Assembly (NCBI RefSeq): GCF_900465315.1 | Contig: NZ_UBIX01000009.1 | Origin: Asaia bogorensis_B | GTDB lineage: Bacteria; Pseudomonadota; Alphaproteobacteria; Acetobacterales; Acetobacteraceae | Length of the DNA stretch: 64,000 bases | Reading direction: 5' to 3' (one strand) | In this document: positions 19,248-27,074 of the stretch, piece after piece | Position numbering within the stretch: position 1 is the first letter of the stretch | Layout: every line of letters begins with the position of its first letter | Notes under the pieces: generated by a model | What the model was told of the DNA's origin: nothing | Database searches by the model: none | Seen by the model: the letters and a program-made list of their open reading frames with translations, nothing else | Position numbers and translations under genes: made by a program

Positions 19248-19865
19248 CTAGCTCAGATCTGTCTTTTTTTTGCTCAAAGACAGTCCAGCGAGGGCACCGA
19301 ACGGGTTGGGTCGGCCGCCTTCCTCTTCAGCTGCTTCCTCTGCCGTCTCGCGTGGGGCTTCGTCAACCGCATTTTCGAGCGCGGCCCCGGGCTTACGCGG
19401 ATAGGACGGCAACATCAGGGCCAGTTGCTCCGAGGCGACCTCCCCGAGATCGAGCGCGTTTCCCTCGTACGGAATCTCGTCAATCGCCTCGAGATCGGAG
19501 GCGCTATCCTCAGAAAAGCGTCGCGCCGGGACCATACGCACGGCGAAGGATTCGTTCAGGGCATCCTCGAAGGTTTCGCCCGTGATGACACATTCGAGCG
19601 CCACATGGGCAGTCAGCACCCCTTCCAGCACGAAATGATCGCCCGGTTCCGGATTGATGCGAAACCGGCAATCCAGGGCATGGATAGCCGGAATGCCGAG
19701 CCTTCTGGCCAGTTTGCGGCACTCGGCTTCATTTGCCTTGATCGTCTCTGCCATGCCGTCATGACCGATGCGGTTGATCACGAGGCGACGGGAGAACTCC
19801 GGAGGTGCCGTAACCGCCGCCGCGGATTCAGCACGGGAGAATTTCGGGTCGTTGCTGTCTGTCAT
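19248..19865 (-). CDS. YceD/DUF177 family protein
   Basis: 205 residues from the ATG at 19865, which has AGGAAGG upstream; the frame remains open for 60 further codons that overlap the bamE promoter and are rejected. Visible: PEFSRRLVINRIG at the start, LDCRFRINPEPGDHFVLEGVLTAHVALECVITGETF in the middle (the DUF177 core with its single Cys), an acidic stretch, and the family C-terminal EQLALMLPSYPRKPGA...NPFGALAGL. Relatives upstream of rpmF influence 23S rRNA accumulation. It is the first gene of the rpmF-plsX-fabH group and divergent from the BamE-like gene. Confidence 0.88.
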   Translation of the reverse strand: MTDSNDPKFSRAESAAAVTAPPEFSRRLVINRIGHDGMAETIKANEAECRKLARRLGIPAIHALDCRFRINPEPGDHFVLEGVLTAHVALECVITGETFEDALNESFAVRMVPARRFSEDSASDLEAIDEIPYEGNALDLGEVASEQLALMLPSYPRKPGAALENAVDEAPRETAEEAAEEEGGRPNPFGALAGLSLSKKKTDLS

Positions 19866-20053
19866 GCGGCCTTCCTGACGTAGTGCTGGCAAAAACCCGG
19901 GAGCGGGCTTCCTTTTCCGAATTGCCTTAACGTCGCTCTCCGCAATATAGAAGAGCCTGATGGTCCTATCGACGTTGGTGAAACGATGTTCCCACCAATC
20001 AGAGAAGATCGCCCGGATTATTTCACGATCACTGCAGGACGACACAACCCGCC

Positions 20054-20626
20054 ATGACGAGCGCCTCCCAGAAGACCTCCCAGCGGCAGAAATCGCATGC
20101 GGGCCTCGCGCGCGCCCTGCTCTGCATCGCCCCCCTCGCCCTGGCGGGCTGCTCGGTGTTCAGCCCGATTCCCCAGAATCGTGGTTCGCTGATTGAAAAG
20201 GACGATTACTCCCAGCTCGTGCCGGGCACCAGCACGCGCAACGACGTGACCGATATCCTTGGCTCACCGACAGCCCATGCGACCTTTGACGATAACACTT
20301 GGCTCTACGTTTCGATGGTGACCGTGCCCCAGCCTCTGGGCTTTCCCCGCGTAACCAAGCAGAATGTGCTGGTTCTGGCCTTCGACACCACGGGCGTTCT
20401 GCGTCGCATGGACATGCTGCATCGCAAGAGCGGCTATAATGTCGGCATGGTCGGTGAAACGACCCCGACGCCGGGCACCAAGGTCAACGTGCTGCAGCAG
20501 TTGCTGGGTAATGTCGGCCGCTACAACCCCATGAGCAACATGGGCAGCACATTCGGCGGAACACAGGGCCCGCTGGGTGCCGGTGTCGGCACAGGTCATG
20601 GCGGTACGGGCAACTCGCTTCCCTGA
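20054..20626 (+). CDS. BamE/SmpA/OmlA-like outer-membrane lipoprotein
   Basis: 190 residues. A basic N-terminus and LLCIAPLALAGC (lipobox, Cys at about 33) give a lipoprotein. The BamE-type core is DDYSQLVPGTSTRNDVTDILGSPTAHATFDDNTWLYVSM, with the usual PG.S..DV...LGSP and a following WYY-like strand. The C-terminal ~40 residues are Gly/Asn/Ser-rich and longer than in E. coli BamE. Expected role: small subunit of the outer-membrane beta-barrel assembly machine. It faces yceD across about 190 bases and ends at a strong terminator. Confidence 0.85.
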   Translation: MTSASQKTSQRQKSHAGLARALLCIAPLALAGCSVFSPIPQNRGSLIEKDDYSQLVPGTSTRNDVTDILGSPTAHATFDDNTWLYVSMVTVPQPLGFPRVTKQNVLVLAFDTTGVLRRMDMLHRKSGYNVGMVGETTPTPGTKVNVLQQLLGNVGRYNPMSNMGSTFGGTQGPLGAGVGTGHGGTGNSLP

Positions 20627-20687
20627 TCGTCCGACAGTCGCCTGATCTCCCCCTTCAGGACCCCCAAAGCAGAATTTCTGCTTAACA

Positions 20688-20721
20688 AACCGGCCCCGCC
20701 TTGCTGCGGGGCCGGTTTTTT
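20688..20721 (+). terminator. Intrinsic terminator of the BamE-like gene
   Basis: AACCGGCCCCGC (20688-20699), six-base loop, GCGGGGCCGGTT (20706-20717) and a T run to 20721. Twelve perfect pairs. A smaller AAGCAG/CTGCTT hairpin lies just upstream at about 20667-20683. Confidence 0.93.
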
Positions 20722-20882
20722 CATGTTCACAATCCTGTCGTAACGGGTCGGCTCGCTGCGTCGCAGACCAGCTCTTCGCACAAAATGCGAGGAAGCTGCC
20801 CGGAAAAGCCCGAGCCCCATTAACGGCCCGTTCTTCTCGGCACTGGGCCGCAACAGGACAGACCGTACCTGGATGGATACCT

Positions 20883-22229
20883 CTATTGCGGCAGTTTGAG
20901 CATGACCCTCAGGCCACCGAGCGGACTGTTCCGTAACACCACGCTCCCCCCATGCGCCGCCATGATGTCACGGGCAATCGTCAGACCGAGCCCGCTTCCG
21001 CCCTCCGGGCCCGCAGTACTGCTGAAGGCCCGGAACACATCCTTGCGTCGTGACTGGGCAATGCCCGGCCCGTCATCATCGATGGTGATTTCAACCATAC
21101 GCCCGGTCTGGCGCAGCGAGAACATCATGCGTCCACCATGACGGCGCGCGTTCTCAGCCAGATTGATCAGCACTCGACGCATCGCATCGGGGCGCACCGG
21201 CACCGTGAGACCCTGCTCGGCATGAATGGCAAGCACATCACCGCCAGCGCGCGTCGTTGCGGCCGCGACATCGCGCAGCAGGGCCAGAAGGTCGGTCGGA
21301 ACGGGGTCTTCCTCGCCCTCCCCCCGTGCAAAGGAGAGGTAACTGCCGATCAGGCGTTCCATTTCGGCAATATCAGCAACCATATCCTCGATATCGGGGC
21401 GCAGTTCCTGCGCCTCGACCGAGCCCTCGACGGGCATCATGGCCAGTGTCAGGCGCAGCCGCGTCAGAGGGGTGCGCAGGTCGTGTGAAACGCCAGCGAG
21501 AACCGCGGTCCGATGCGTCACAAAGCGGTTGACCCGCGCCTGCATTCTATTGAAGGCAAGCGCGGCCTTGCGTATCTCCAGCGCGCCCTGCGGGTGAATC
21601 GGCCCATCATCGCGCCCCAGTCCGAAATTCTCTGCGGCCTTTGCCAGCCGTCTGACGGCACGAACCTGCCGACCGATAAAGAGACCAGCGACCATGAACA
21701 GCAGGATGGCGCTTCCAACCTCCCACGCTACGAACAGCCATATGGGCCCGACATCCAGCCGCTTTCGCGGCACAATCACCTCAAGCACGCCGTCATGCAG
21801 AGGGATATCGAGCCGCACACTCTGTCTCGTGGCGTTCCAGTCGATGTAACACGGGGCATCGAATACCCGGCGCACGGCATTCGTCAGGTCCTCATCCATC
21901 GGGCCCAGCACGAAGGGCGCGGGCGCATTGGTAAGCCGTGCACCAGGATGGAAGGCAATGACAAGCTGCGTGCGCCAGCGGGCCTGATTCAGGATCCAGT
22001 CCTGCTGCCCCGGCATATGCTCGACCGAGTCCCTTATATAGGCGAGATCCGACACTACGCTGTCGGCCAGGCGGCGCGACACGACGTTCAGGTAGTTGCC
22101 GTAAAAGAGCTGCAAGGCCACGATCTGGGTGATCAGTAGCGGCATGAGCACGATCAGGAGTGACCGGCCCTGAAAAGAGCGCGGCAAAAGCCGACGAACC
22201 ACGCGCTCAAGCATCCGGGCGGCTTTCAT
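20883..22229 (-). CDS. EnvZ-like two-component sensor histidine kinase
   Basis: 448 residues. First transmembrane segment about 23-45, a ~115-residue periplasmic domain, second transmembrane about 162-185, then HAMP (QVRAVRRLAKAAENFGLGR). The phosphoacceptor box is VSHDLRTPLTRLRL with His249, followed by an ATPase domain with the N box NLAENARRHG, DDDGPG and SGLGLTIARDI. The arrangement and the HDLRTPLTR box resemble EnvZ. The stimulus is unknown. Last gene of def-marR-regulator-kinase, seven bases after the response-regulator gene. Confidence 0.9.
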   Translation of the reverse strand: MKAARMLERVVRRLLPRSFQGRSLLIVLMPLLITQIVALQLFYGNYLNVVSRRLADSVVSDLAYIRDSVEHMPGQQDWILNQARWRTQLVIAFHPGARLTNAPAPFVLGPMDEDLTNAVRRVFDAPCYIDWNATRQSVRLDIPLHDGVLEVIVPRKRLDVGPIWLFVAWEVGSAILLFMVAGLFIGRQVRAVRRLAKAAENFGLGRDDGPIHPQGALEIRKAALAFNRMQARVNRFVTHRTAVLAGVSHDLRTPLTRLRLTLAMMPVEGSVEAQELRPDIEDMVADIAEMERLIGSYLSFARGEGEEDPVPTDLLALLRDVAAATTRAGGDVLAIHAEQGLTVPVRPDAMRRVLINLAENARRHGGRMMFSLRQTGRMVEITIDDDGPGIAQSRRKDVFRAFSSTAGPEGGSGLGLTIARDIMAAHGGSVVLRNSPLGGLRVMLKLPQ

Positions 22230-22236
22230 GCCAACC

Positions 22237-23058
22237 TCAGCTTCCCGGCTTCAGCACGTAACCCTTGCCTCTGACTGTCTGAAGAAAGCGCGGCTCCTTC
22301 TGGTCCGGCTCAATCCGGCGGCGCAGGCGCGTAACCTGCACATCGACGGCACGTTCGCCAATCTCATCCATGCCCAGTGCCTCTGCAATGGCCTCGCGTG
22401 ACAGGATTTCTCCCGGTACGCGGGTGAGCACACCCAGCAGCGCTGCCTCGCCGCTTGTAAGGTGTACAATACCCTCTGGCCCGGTAAGGAGCCCGCGACC
22501 TGTATCGAATTCGAGCCGCCCGAGTCTCAGCAGACGGGGCGTGCCCGCCGGGCGAGGAACATGGCGGCGCAGATGCGCCTGCAGCCTGAGCAGCAACTCA
22601 CGCGGCTCGAAAGGCTTACCCAGATAATCATCCGCGCCGGATTCGAGACCGATGATACGGTCCGCAGGCTCGCCCCGGGCCGTCAGAAGAATGATGGGCC
22701 AGACCTGGCCGTTTTCGCGCAGCCAGCGAGTCAGGCTCAAGCCATCTTCACCGGGCATGTTGATATCCGCCACCATCGCATCGGGCTGGGTGACAGCCAG
22801 GATCTTGCGCGCCGCCTCGGCATCAACCGCCGTAGTAATACGAAACCCGGCCTCGGTCAGAAAGCGCTGCAACAGGCGCAGGAGGCGCGCGTCATCATCC
22901 ACCACGAGAATATGGGCATCATGACCGACACCCCCTTGCGATTTACCCTCTGCTGATCTGGTCTCGCCCATACCACCCCCGGATATCGTCGTATCACCCG
23001 TCATGCCCGGCGCCGCGTCTGACGCCTTACCTGCCCTCATATCCGGCATTCCGGTCAT
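22237..23058 (-). CDS. OmpR-family response regulator with N-terminal extension
   Basis: 273 residues. The receiver begins at about 49 (ILVVDDDARLLRLLQRF), with phosphoacceptor Asp98 in VADINMPGEDG and the Lys in GKPFEPREL. An OmpR-type winged helix follows, including LSREAIAEALGMDEIGERAVDVQVTRLRRRIEPDQKEPRFLQTVRGKGYVL. The first ~47 residues are a Gly/Ser/Thr-rich low-complexity leader not usual in the family, so true translation might begin at an internal Met. The ATGA overlap with the upstream marR gene nevertheless favours the long form. Confidence 0.88.
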   Translation of the reverse strand: MTGMPDMRAGKASDAAPGMTGDTTISGGGMGETRSAEGKSQGGVGHDAHILVVDDDARLLRLLQRFLTEAGFRITTAVDAEAARKILAVTQPDAMVADINMPGEDGLSLTRWLRENGQVWPIILLTARGEPADRIIGLESGADDYLGKPFEPRELLLRLQAHLRRHVPRPAGTPRLLRLGRLEFDTGRGLLTGPEGIVHLTSGEAALLGVLTRVPGEILSREAIAEALGMDEIGERAVDVQVTRLRRRIEPDQKEPRFLQTVRGKGYVLKPGS

Positions 23059-23537
23059 GGTGCACCGCCTTCGCCTTGAAGGGTGGCCAGCACGCGCCTG
23101 AACCCCTCGACAGCCTGCCCTCCGGCAGCACGATAGGCCAGCGTCATGCGGTCACGCAGGGCCACAAAGATCTCCTCTTCGATGGACGCCCCTTGCGGCG
23201 TCAGATGGAGATGCTTGAGTCTCCTGTCATGCTCATCAGCGCGTTGTTCGATCAGACCGCGGGCCATGAGTTCCTGCAGGACGCGGTTGAGACTTTGCTT
23301 GGTGATATTGAGACGTCGCAGCAGCGCGCTCATGGTCAGGCCCTGATGGGTCGAAACCAGAAACATCACCCTATGATGGGCCGAGCCTAACTGGTTGTCA
23401 CGCTGGAGTGGTTCACAGGTTGCGCTCAGTTCGCGCCAGGCCAGAAGCATGGCCTCGTAGGTGAGCCGGATCTGTTCTTCACGAAGGTAGAGATGCGCTT
23501 GGCCAGGAGCATCTCGCTGCATACGCAGGCCGGACAT
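23055..23537 (-). CDS. MarR family transcriptional regulator
   Basis: 160 residues from the ATG at 23537, seven bases after GAGGG; the codon at 23540 is TTG. The winged helix-turn-helix reads MSALLRRLNITKQSLNRVLQELMARGLIEQRADEHDRRLKHLHLTPQGASI, the MarR core including the D.R wing. No ligand-binding residues can be assigned. It is squeezed between def (three-base gap) and the response-regulator gene (four-base overlap), so it is co-translated with a two-component system, an unusual partnership. Confidence 0.87.
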   Translation of the reverse strand: MSGLRMQRDAPGQAHLYLREEQIRLTYEAMLLAWRELSATCEPLQRDNQLGSAHHRVMFLVSTHQGLTMSALLRRLNITKQSLNRVLQELMARGLIEQRADEHDRRLKHLHLTPQGASIEEEIFVALRDRMTLAYRAAGGQAVEGFRRVLATLQGEGGAP

Positions 23538-23540
23538 CAA

Positions 23541-24071
23541 CTAGCCCTCACTGTCACGAGGTATGGCGAATTCCTCAGCATAGCCGAAGCTCGCGAAATC
23601 AGTCATGCGCATGGTGTAGAGGATACCATCAAGGTGATCATATTCGTGCTGCAGGACGTTGGCGTGGAACCCACGCGCCTCTCCCTGAATCACCGAGCCA
23701 TCGAGATCCAGACCACGATAGGCGATAGCAGCGTGGCGCGGCACGACACCCCGTAATAGCGGGAGAGAAAGACACCCTTCCGGGCACTGCATCATCTCCT
23801 CGCCCAGAGGCATGATTTCGGGATTGATCAGCACGCGCGGCGGAATCGGCGCTTCATTGGGGCCGCATCGCCCCTCAGGCACATGATAAACGAACAAGCG
23901 CAATGATTTGTGAACCTGCGGCGCAGCGAGCCCGGCGCCACGCGAATCAAGCATCGTTTCGATCATGTCTGAAACCAGTTGCCTGACCGATAAAGAATGA
24001 ACGTCTTCAACCGGTTGCGCTCGCTGAAGCAATACCGGATGCCCCATACGCGCAATTTTCAGCAACGCCAT
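23541..24071 (-). CDS. def: Peptide deformylase
   Basis: 176 residues from the ATG at 24071 (MALLKIARMGHPVLLQRA). All three catalytic motifs are intact: GAGLAAPQVH (motif 1), PEGCLSLP (motif 2, metal-binding Cys) and LQHEYDHLDGILY (motif 3, HExxH). It removes the formyl group from the initiator Met of nascent proteins. Here it is not beside fmt but heads an operon with marR and a two-component system, so it may be a second, specialised copy; the genome would have to be searched for a def-fmt pair. Confidence 0.9.
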   Translation of the reverse strand: MALLKIARMGHPVLLQRAQPVEDVHSLSVRQLVSDMIETMLDSRGAGLAAPQVHKSLRLFVYHVPEGRCGPNEAPIPPRVLINPEIMPLGEEMMQCPEGCLSLPLLRGVVPRHAAIAYRGLDLDGSVIQGEARGFHANVLQHEYDHLDGILYTMRMTDFASFGYAEEFAIPRDSEG

Positions 24072-24292
24072 TTCTGCACACAGCCTTCTATTCGCGGGAA
24101 TAGTTCCCGCATCCTGTCGCATGGTGACATGAATAATTTTCGGGCGATACTGCTCAAACCGTTTGTGTCCCCTTCAAAACCTGTGCTAAGGCGCTGGCCT
24201 CTCTGGAACGCTCTGCCATCGGTATCGCGTTCCTGGCATCGCATTTACAAACAGACCATGATCTTCATGGTCGGACAGGAGATGGCAGACCC

Positions 24293-24496
24293 GTGCAGGT
24301 TCTGGTTCGTGACAACAATGTTGATCAGGCGCTCAAGGCGCTCAAGAAAAAGATGCAGCGCGAAGGCGTTTTCCGCGAGATGAAGCTGCGTCGCCACTTC
24401 GAAAAGCCCTCCGAGCGTCGCGCTCGTGAAGCGGCCGAAGCGGTTCGTCGTGCACGCAAGATGGAGCGCAAGCGCCTGGAGCGTGAAGGCTTCTGA
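24293..24496 (+). CDS. rpsU: 30S ribosomal protein bS21
   Basis: 67 residues, GTG start with AGGAGA nine bases upstream. The sequence MQVLVRDNNVDQALKALKKKMQREGVFREMKLRRHFEKPSERRAREAAEAVRR is a canonical bS21, very basic. It acts in translation initiation on the 30S subunit. Monocistronic, with its own terminator at 24524-24550. Confidence 0.96.
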   Translation: MQVLVRDNNVDQALKALKKKMQREGVFREMKLRRHFEKPSERRAREAAEAVRRARKMERKRLEREGF

Positions 24497-24523
24497 TCAG
24501 CCTGCCGAACCGGCAAACAGAAC

Positions 24524-24550
24524 AACCGCCGTTTTTACGGCGGTTTTTTT
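24524..24550 (+). terminator. Intrinsic terminator of rpsU
   Basis: AACCGCCGT (24524-24532), loop TTTT, ACGGCGGTT (24537-24545) with a T run through 24550, 28 bases after the stop codon. Confidence 0.93.
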
Positions 24551-24650
24551 GTGCCTGCTTCCCGGGGACTAGCATTGCCCCGCATCGTTTGTCGCCGGGT
24601 TGTTTCCCGATCCAGTCTGGCACTGGCCTGCGTCACCATAAGAGACCCTC

Positions 24651-24673
24651 GGCGAGGGAGAGCTTCCCTCGCC
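24651..24673 (-). terminator. Possible terminator hairpin after the prolyl oligopeptidase gene
   Basis: GGCGAGGGA (24651-24659), loop GAGCT, TCCCTCGCC (24665-24673). It lies about 57 bases past the minus-strand stop codon at 24730. The stem is strong but no clear T run follows. Confidence 0.45.
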
Positions 24674-24729
24674 TGCCATCCATGGATCATACCTGCCGCA
24701 GGCTCGGGCGCTGGGCAGGCATCAGGCTC

Positions 24730-26880
24730 TCAGTGTTTGAAGGCGGGGTCCTGGTCCATGAGGCTCTTTGACAGGTAGACGGCCTCCAATGCCCGTTCAT
24801 GGGCAATTTCCCGGGCGTTGACTGTTCCGGCATGACCGCCTTCCGTGTCTTCATAATAGAAGAACGGCTTGCCCAGCTCCTGCAGACGGGCAGCGAAGAG
24901 ACGTGCGTGAACAGGACCCACGCGATCATCCTTGGTGGAAGTGAAGATGAACGGTACCGGGTAGGACACGTCTTTCTTGAGATGCTGCAACGGCGATATC
25001 CCCTCGAGGAATTGACGTTCGTGCGGCACGCTCATATGGCCGTACTCCGCAGCCCAGGACGCGCCCGCCGCCATCGTCTCGAAATTCTCCATATCCAGCA
25101 GCGGCACACCGATGATGACGGCCTTCCACAGTTCCGGATGCTGGGTGAATTCCACCCCCATCAACAGGCCACCATTTGAGCGCCCGCGTATGGCGAGGTG
25201 CTCGCGATCAGCAATCTCGCGTTTGGCCAGATCGCGCCCAATGGCCGCAAAATCATCATAGGCATGCTGACGGCCCGATTTCATCCCCGCCTCGTGCCAC
25301 GCTGGCCCGAACTCACCGCCGCCACGAATATTGCCGACCACATAGACGCCGCCGCGCTCCAGCCAAGTCTTGCCGATATCGGCATAATAGGTCGGCAGGT
25401 AGGAGAGATCGAACCCACCATAGGCCGTAAACAGCACGGGGTTATGACCGTCCAGCTTCCAGTCCCGGCGGTGGGTCACGAAATAGGGGATATCAACACC
25501 ATCACTCGATTTTGCCCAGAACTGCTCGGTTCTCAACCCCTTGGCATCGAACAGTGCCGGGGTTGTCTTGACCTTCTGGGACTTGCCCGTGTCGGTATCG
25601 AAACTCCAGAGCTCAGGCGGGATGATATAGCCCTCAACCTTGAGGTACGCGTAGCTGACAGAAGCAGACGATGATTGCAGGGTCGCTGAGCTCATGCGTG
25701 GCAGGACGTAGTACTTCTCCTTCCAGCCGCTCTCTTTTGTGGATGGCGTATAGAGTCGCACGGAAGGATGCACATCGCGATAAACCACCGCGATAATCCC
25801 TTTGGACGTGACGCCAATATCGGTTGTCGTTTCGCTGGCCTCGGGCTTGAAAACCAGGGCTGGCGCTTCACCGGATGCTGCAGGGTCGACAGCAACAATG
25901 CTGCCACGAGAGAAGTGTCCGCCAACATTCCAGTCCTGATCAAGGCGTATGATCAGCTTGCCGGCATAGAAGCCGAGATAACCTATCTTCTCAGGCAGGG
26001 CGATCTGTCTCAGCGTTCCTGTGGCTGGATCGTAAACACGATATTCGCTACGGAAGAAGTCAAGATTGCGCTGAATGACGGCAATACGCTTGCCTGTCTC
26101 GTCATGCAGCACCTGAGGCTCGACAACCATATCACCTTCCTGCCCGCGATAGATTTCCCGCGCTGCCGAGAGAGGCTCACCCCTTTTCACGAGACGCACG
26201 CTAAACGGATAGCCAGAGCGTGTCATGGAGCCCGCCCCCCAGTCGCGCGACACCAAAAGCGTGTCGCGGTCGAGCCACGCCACGCGCTGCTTGGAGTGGG
26301 GAAGATCGAAGCCATTGGGCACGAAACGACGCGTCTGTGTGTCGAATTCGCGGTAAGAGGCAGCGTCTTCACCCGAGAGCGACAACGTGATGAGGCAGCG
26401 CGTTGCATCGGGCTCCAGGCAATCTGCGCCCTGGAATACCCAGTCGTGCTTTTCATCACGTGACAACGCGTCGATGTCGAGCATCGTCGTCCAGTCAGGC
26501 TCCGTCTTGGCGAAAGAGGTTGGCGAGGTCACCCGCCAAATTCCCTTGGGATGGCTGGCATCCTGCCAGTAATTCCACAGCTTGCCTCCCGACTGCTCAG
26601 GCAGCGTCAGGCGTCCCGGCGCCTGCTCGACCGCAAGCACATCATCGTAGAATTTTTGATAGCGCTTATCGGACTGCAGGAGCCCTGCGCTACGGTTGTT
26701 CTGGGCCTTGACCCAATCGAGCGCCTGCTGCCCCTGAACCTGCTCCAGTACAGCGCGGGACGGCACGTCCTTATCTGAGGGCTCGGTCGTTGTTCCCGCC
26801 TGGGCGAGGGCCTGACCGACCGCAGGAGGCAGGAGGGTCGTGCAGACGAGCGAGGTCATCGCCATCAAGATGCGCTTCAT
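24730..26880 (-). CDS. Secreted prolyl oligopeptidase family serine peptidase (S9A)
   Basis: 716 residues with an N-terminal signal peptide (MKRILMAMTSLVCTTLLPPAVGQALAQA). A seven-bladed propeller domain of ~400 residues is followed by the alpha/beta-hydrolase catalytic domain: FTAYGGFDLSYLP, GNIRGGGEFGPAWHEAG, nucleophile motif GRSNGGLLMG, TSTKDDRVGPVHA with the Asp, and EDTEGGHAG with the His. It cleaves after Pro in short peptides; export to the periplasm suggests peptide scavenging. Monocistronic, downstream of an intergenic region with three copies of a 9-mer that can form alternative hairpins. Confidence 0.9.
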   Translation of the reverse strand: MKRILMAMTSLVCTTLLPPAVGQALAQAGTTTEPSDKDVPSRAVLEQVQGQQALDWVKAQNNRSAGLLQSDKRYQKFYDDVLAVEQAPGRLTLPEQSGGKLWNYWQDASHPKGIWRVTSPTSFAKTEPDWTTMLDIDALSRDEKHDWVFQGADCLEPDATRCLITLSLSGEDAASYREFDTQTRRFVPNGFDLPHSKQRVAWLDRDTLLVSRDWGAGSMTRSGYPFSVRLVKRGEPLSAAREIYRGQEGDMVVEPQVLHDETGKRIAVIQRNLDFFRSEYRVYDPATGTLRQIALPEKIGYLGFYAGKLIIRLDQDWNVGGHFSRGSIVAVDPAASGEAPALVFKPEASETTTDIGVTSKGIIAVVYRDVHPSVRLYTPSTKESGWKEKYYVLPRMSSATLQSSSASVSYAYLKVEGYIIPPELWSFDTDTGKSQKVKTTPALFDAKGLRTEQFWAKSSDGVDIPYFVTHRRDWKLDGHNPVLFTAYGGFDLSYLPTYYADIGKTWLERGGVYVVGNIRGGGEFGPAWHEAGMKSGRQHAYDDFAAIGRDLAKREIADREHLAIRGRSNGGLLMGVEFTQHPELWKAVIIGVPLLDMENFETMAAGASWAAEYGHMSVPHERQFLEGISPLQHLKKDVSYPVPFIFTSTKDDRVGPVHARLFAARLQELGKPFFYYEDTEGGHAGTVNAREIAHERALEAVYLSKSLMDQDPAFKH

Positions 26881-26965
26881 GAGCCATTTCCTTCATGCAA
26901 ATCACGGGCAGCCTAAAGCATACCGTTACATGATGGAAAGGACCTGACACAGCTTCAGTACTGCG

Positions 26966-27027
26966 AATGTCGGGGCCGCCATTTTTGCCCCCGACATGTG
27001 ATGATTTGGTCGAAGGACCCCGACATT
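26966..27027. repeat. Three copies of a 9-mer (ATGTCGGGG/CCCCGACAT) in an intergenic region
   Basis: ATGTCGGGG at 26967-26975 faces CCCCGACAT at 26989-26997 and again at 27018-27026; the outer pair extends to ten bases (AATGTCGGGG/CCCCGACATT). Either downstream copy can pair with the upstream one, so two mutually exclusive hairpins are possible. It lies between the GT39 stop codon and the prolyl oligopeptidase start codon, both minus strand. Confidence 0.65.
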
Positions 27028-27074
27028 CCAGCCTGACGGAGCCAGTCCGAAACAACTCTCCAATGGGTAAAGTC

